Shown here: in pieces, positions 14,964 to 17,940 of the stretch
Numbering within the stretch: the stretch's first letter is position 1
Layout of the letters: every line of letters begins with the position of its first letter
Assembly: GCA_937952135.1 (NCBI GenBank)
Contig: CALFYL010000382.1
Coordinates: forward strand, 1 to 17,940
DNA length: 17,940 nt
DNA from: an uncultured Planctomycetia bacterium
GTDB taxonomy: Bacteria > Planctomycetota > UBA1135 > GCA-002686595
Direction: 5' to 3'
The notes under the pieces: generated by a model
Told to the model about the DNA's origin: nothing
What the model saw: only the letters and a program-made list of their open reading frames with translations
The model's database searches: none
Program-made: the position numbers and the translations under genes

Positions 14964-16256
14964 TCACAGCCAGTAAGCAAACATGTGCGCGAACCCCTCG
15001 AGGAGGCGCTGGGAGAGCGGGCGGTGGTTCCACAGCGGCAAGAGCACCTCGCGGCAGTGCTGCAGGCTCGCTTCGAACTCGCGCTCGAGGCTGCCGCCGA
15101 ACTCCTTGTCGAGCACCACCACGCCCGCCTCCAGGTTGTGGAACATCGAGCGCTTGTCGAGGTTGTAGCTGCCGATCGTCGCCCACTCGCCGTCGATCAC
15201 GCCCGCCTTCGCGTGCATCATCTCGCCCTCGTACTCGAAGATGCGCACGCCGGCTCGCAGCAGGCGCCCGAACAGATAACGGCTCGCATAGCCGACGAGC
15301 AGGACGTCCGAACTCGCGGGCACGATGACGCGCACGCTCACACCCTTCTTCGCCGCCGCCTTCAGCGCCCAACGAAGCAACTGATCGGGAATGAAGTACG
15401 CGTTCATGATGCTCACGCTGCGCTCCGCGTGGCGGATCGCGTGGCGGTAGGCGCCGTGCATGCGCGAGCGGTTGACGAGCCCGAGGTTGTCGCAGGTGTG
15501 CGCGAGCATCGGCACGCGCGCCGAGCTGGGCAGCGGCGCGATCGGCTGCGGGAAGAGATCGCCGCCGGCTTCGACCCACGAACGGTGGAAGATGCGCGCG
15601 AGTCCGCGCGCCACCGGGCCTTCGACCTTCACCTGCAGGTCGTGCCAGTTGCGGCCGTCCGGGAGCGGCGCGTACTCGTCGCCGATGTTCATGCCGCCCG
15701 TGAAGGCGATCTCGTCGTCGACGACGAGGATCTTGTGGTGGTTGCGGCGGTTGAAGCCAAAGTGCCCGGGCTCGCGAAGCACGCGGCGCGGCTTGAGCGG
15801 ACGGCCCAGGCGCGCGGCGGTGCTGGCGCGCAAGCCGTGGAGGCGCTCCAGCAGGCGGCGGCGCCACGGAGTGATCGGGTGGTACTCGACGATCTCGACG
15901 CCCTCCTCGGACAGCTCGCGGAGGTAGGCGTCGGAGACGAGGTTGAGCGAGCCCACCGAGTCGTACATCAGCCGGACGACGACGCCGCGGCGCGCGCGCT
16001 CGATCAAGGCGGCCTGAAAGCGCCGGCCGGTCGCGTCCGCACGCAGGATGTAGGTCTCCAGGTGCACGCTGCGCCGCGCGTTCGCGATCGCCTCGAGCAT
16101 CGCGGGATAGGCCTCTTCGCCGCGCCGCAACAACAACGCGTGGTTGCCGCCGACGAGCAGCCGCGGCTCGCGCACGTAGCGCAGCGGCCCCTCGCCATTC
16201 GACGAACTCGCCCCGCGACTCGCGCGTTTGAGCGATTGGAGGATGCGCAGCGGCAT
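14964..16256 (-). CDS. Phospholipase D-superfamily protein, cardiolipin synthase-like
   Basis: A 430-residue enzyme with two HKD motifs: H173-x-K175-x4-D180 (HHKILVVDDE, followed by TGGMNIGDEY) and H348-x-K350-x4-D355 (MHAKAGVIDGEW, followed by GSYNLDKRS). Two HKD motifs with this spacing and flanking sequence are typical of bacterial cardiolipin synthases, which join two phosphatidylglycerols or related lipids. Unlike the E. coli ClsA type it has no N-terminal transmembrane helices, so it should be cytoplasmic or peripheral, more like ClsB-type enzymes. The ATG at 16254-16256 is chosen. An in-frame GTG at 16292 would add 12 residues, and neither has a good ribosome site. It lies 51 bases after the MOSC gene and 44 before the ThuA-DUF1080 gene. 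Another PLD-family phosphatidyltransferase activity is possible. Confidence 0.92.
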   Translation of the reverse strand: MPLRILQSLKRASRGASSSNGEGPLRYVREPRLLVGGNHALLLRRGEEAYPAMLEAIANARRSVHLETYILRADATGRRFQAALIERARRGVVVRLMYDSVGSLNLVSDAYLRELSEEGVEIVEYHPITPWRRRLLERLHGLRASTAARLGRPLKPRRVLREPGHFGFNRRNHHKILVVDDEIAFTGGMNIGDEYAPLPDGRNWHDLQVKVEGPVARGLARIFHRSWVEAGGDLFPQPIAPLPSSARVPMLAHTCDNLGLVNRSRMHGAYRHAIRHAERSVSIMNAYFIPDQLLRWALKAAAKKGVSVRVIVPASSDVLLVGYASRYLFGRLLRAGVRIFEYEGEMMHAKAGVIDGEWATIGSYNLDKRSMFHNLEAGVVVLDKEFGGSLEREFEASLQHCREVLLPLWNHRPLSQRLLEGFAHMFAYWL

Positions 16257-16307
16257 GGGTGCGGCAAACGTCGGACGAGCACCGACCCGCACAGCTCGGC
16301 CGCGCTG

Positions 16308-16853
16308 CTACCGCGGGCGGGTCACACGGATCGAGTCCCCGACCGTCACCATGCCGCCGCGCACGACTTCGCACAACACCCCGCGGCCGCGGCGGCCGAC
16401 GCGCAGGGCGCGCGCGACGCGCTTCGCCGCGGTGGCGCCGAAACGCTCGACGAATTTGCCGCACGGACGGTGCGGGAGGGCCGTGACGCGCAAGAGCGCG
16501 TCGCCGAGCTCCAGGGTCGATCCGACCGGCAGATTCGCTTCGCCGAGGTCGAGGTCCACGTGCAGGTTGTCCCCGGAGAGCGCCATCCGCTGCGGATCGG
16601 CGCCCGCGACCGACCGCAGGACGTGCACGTTGATGAGCGCGACCTGGTTCTCGGGAAGGCTGTGCGGGTGCGTCGGCCACGCGTCGCCCTCGACGCCGCG
16701 GCCTTCGATCAGGCGCACGCTCGTCGGGGTCGCGCGTCGACCGGGGCCGGTGCGGAGCACGCAGCCTTCGACGCGCCCGACGTCGCGCGGAGACGGCGGC
16801 AGCGAGTCGAACCAAGCGTCGAAGCGCCAAGAGAAGTCGAAGAGTCGGGCCAT
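16308..16853 (-). CDS. MOSC-domain protein
   Basis: A 181-residue protein consisting mostly of one MOSC (molybdenum cofactor sulfurase C-terminal) domain, which binds molybdenum cofactor or handles sulfur in metal-sulfur chemistry. The strands VGRVEGCVLR (25-34) and SVRLIEGRGVEGDAWP (45-60), LPENQVALIN (66-75), GDNLHVDLDL (94-103), PVGSTLELG (109-117), and the conserved Cys in HRPCGKF (C131) follow the family order. The ATG at 16851-16853 has no clear ribosome site. An upstream in-frame TTG at 16931 is unlikely because the extra residues are Arg/Ala-rich and unlike the family. It is divergent from the ATP-grasp gene (134-base gap) and precedes the phospholipase D-like gene. No molybdenum enzyme is nearby, so the partner is unknown. 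Confidence 0.9.
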   Translation of the reverse strand: MARLFDFSWRFDAWFDSLPPSPRDVGRVEGCVLRTGPGRRATPTSVRLIEGRGVEGDAWPTHPHSLPENQVALINVHVLRSVAGADPQRMALSGDNLHVDLDLGEANLPVGSTLELGDALLRVTALPHRPCGKFVERFGATAAKRVARALRVGRRGRGVLCEVVRGGMVTVGDSIRVTRPR

Positions 16854-16987
16854 GCGAGTCGCTGCGCGACGGGCCGTCGCTGCGCGGCGGGCGTCGATCG
16901 TAACTGCTTCGGACGGCAACCATCGGGACAAGCCGCGCGCGGCGCGCTAGATTGCCCGCCCCTCGCGCTGCTGTGCGCGCGAACGGC

Positions 16988-17940
16988 ATGCGCATCACCA
17001 TCCTCATCGACCAATACTCGAGCGACCCGCCGGCCTACGACGTGGTCGGCGACCAGGTCGCCAAGGCGCTGGTCGCGGGCGGGCACGAGGTTTCGATCAC
17101 GGCCGTCGCGCCCGACCTCAAGCGCCTCGTCGACGACCTTCAGAAGGCCGAGCCGGACCTGGTCTTCAACCTGTGCGAGAGCTTCGGCCCCGTGCTGTAC
17201 GGCGCGGTCGGCGTCGTCGCCGTGATGGACCTGCTCGGACTGCGCTACACCGGCGGCGGGCCGGGCGAGTTCTACCTGCAACAGGACAAGGCGGTCACGA
17301 AGAAGCTGCTCGCCTTCGACAACATCCGCTACCCCGATTTCGGCGTGTTTTCGCAGGATTCGGAGATGGAGACGGGCGGCAACCTGCGCATGCCGCTGTT
17401 CGTCAAGCCGCTGCGCCAGGACGCCTCGATCGGCATCGAGGCGAACGCGCTGGTGAGCAACATCCGCGACATGATGAAGCGCATCCTCGCCATCCACGAC
17501 AAGATCCACGACGCGGCGCTGGTCGAGGAGTACGTCGACGGGCGCGAGCTCTACGTCGGCGTCCTCGGCAACGCGCAGCCGGTCGTGTTGCCGCCGATCG
17601 AGGTCGACTTCTCGGGTCTGCCCGAGGGCGCGCCGAAGATCATGACCGGCAAGGCGAAGTGGATGACGCGCAGCGCCGAGTACAAGGGCACGAAGACGGT
17701 GCTCGCGGAGCTGCCCGACGAGTTGCGCGCCAAGGTGCAGCGCGTCGCGCTCGGCGCCTACCGCGCGCTGCGGGTGCGCGACTACGGCCGCGTCGACATG
17801 CGCGTGACCGACACGGGCGAGATCTTCGTGCTCGAGGTCAACGCGTCGTGCTACCTCGAGCAGGACAGCGAGTTCGCCATGGCGGCGCGCGCGAGCGGAA
17901 TGAGCCACGTGCAGCTCGTGAACGAGATCGTCGACCTGGC
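16988..17940 (+). CDS. ATP-grasp ligase, D-alanine-D-alanine ligase-like (3' end outside window)
   Basis: An ATP-dependent carboxylate-amine ligase related to D-Ala-D-Ala ligase. The 317 visible residues comprise an N-terminal Rossmann-like part (1-90, with NLCESFGP at 61-68 as in Ddl), nucleotide-contact residues K101 and K140 (FVKPLRQDASIGI), the hinge EEYVDGREL (180-188), and metal ligands D270 (RVDMRV), E283 and N285 (FVLEVNASCYLEQDSEF). In true Ddl enzymes the last motif is usually EVNTLPG. Here the residues after EVN differ, so another amino acid or peptide substrate is possible. The ATG has no visible Shine-Dalgarno. It is divergent from the MOSC gene. The C-terminus continues past the window edge. 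Confidence 0.9.
   Translation, partial: MRITILIDQYSSDPPAYDVVGDQVAKALVAGGHEVSITAVAPDLKRLVDDLQKAEPDLVFNLCESFGPVLYGAVGVVAVMDLLGLRYTGGGPGEFYLQQDKAVTKKLLAFDNIRYPDFGVFSQDSEMETGGNLRMPLFVKPLRQDASIGIEANALVSNIRDMMKRILAIHDKIHDAALVEEYVDGRELYVGVLGNAQPVVLPPIEVDFSGLPEGAPKIMTGKAKWMTRSAEYKGTKTVLAELPDELRAKVQRVALGAYRALRVRDYGRVDMRVTDTGEIFVLEVNASCYLEQDSEFAMAARASGMSHVQLVNEIVDL

Noticed and set aside
14920..17007. Upstream extension of the ThuA-DUF1080 frame to a protein of about 1350 residues
   Set aside because: The extension is an Arg-rich shadow of the phospholipase D-like and MOSC genes in another frame. The ATG at 14919 has a strong ribosome site and opens a signal peptide.
1..17940. Defence system, toxin-antitoxin pair, CRISPR, prophage or transposon
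   Set aside because: No nuclease/methylase pairs, short toxin-like gene pairs, direct-repeat arrays, integrases or transposases were found on either strand.

Overview
The window is very GC-rich (roughly 70% by eye), tightly packed bacterial chromosome. A secreted ThuA-DUF1080-DUF1080 protein, a large set of PAS kinases and receiver proteins, weak or absent Shine-Dalgarno sequences before many starts, and the GC content together suggest a high-GC planctomycete or a similar environmental bacterium. This placement is inference. I see no rRNA, tRNA, CRISPR array, insertion sequence or phage gene.

Layout. 1-571 (minus): N-terminal part of a UvrD/PcrA helicase, divergent from an orphan FixJ-type regulator (764-1507, plus). 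1871-5988 (plus): a signalling operon of a lone receiver, a PAS histidine kinase, a receiver-HDOD protein and a receiver joined to a degenerate HD-GYP-like domain, the last three linked by ATGA overlaps. 6010-12237 (minus): fpg-like glycosylase, ArsC/Spx-like protein, receiver-EAL phosphodiesterase and a 1205-residue six-PAS hybrid kinase, in transcription order. 12273-12971 (plus): a carboxylesterase. 12949-16853 (minus): MOSC protein, phospholipase D/cardiolipin-synthase-like protein and the secreted ThuA-DUF1080 protein. 16988 to the end (plus): an ATP-grasp ligase, cut by the window edge.

The most notable observation is the ArsC/Spx-like gene at 10980-11327. Its frame starts one base after the fpg stop codon and encodes the first beta-strand of the thioredoxin fold. 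It then meets an in-frame TGA exactly where the family's active-site Cys belongs (S-TGA-T-S-C against S-C-T-S-C in Spx-type proteins) and continues open for a full 115-residue family member. A GC-rich hairpin follows the TGA at the distance expected for a bacterial SECIS element. I read this as a UxxC selenoprotein that ordinary gene calling would truncate to 100 residues from a GTG.

The second theme is signalling. Seven receiver domains, two kinases, one HDOD, one apparently intact EAL and one HD-GYP-like domain without its catalytic residues lie within about 10 kb. No GGDEF domain is present. This suggests a phosphorelay whose outputs include cyclic-di-GMP breakdown (EAL) and protein-protein output (HDOD and the degenerate HD-GYP).
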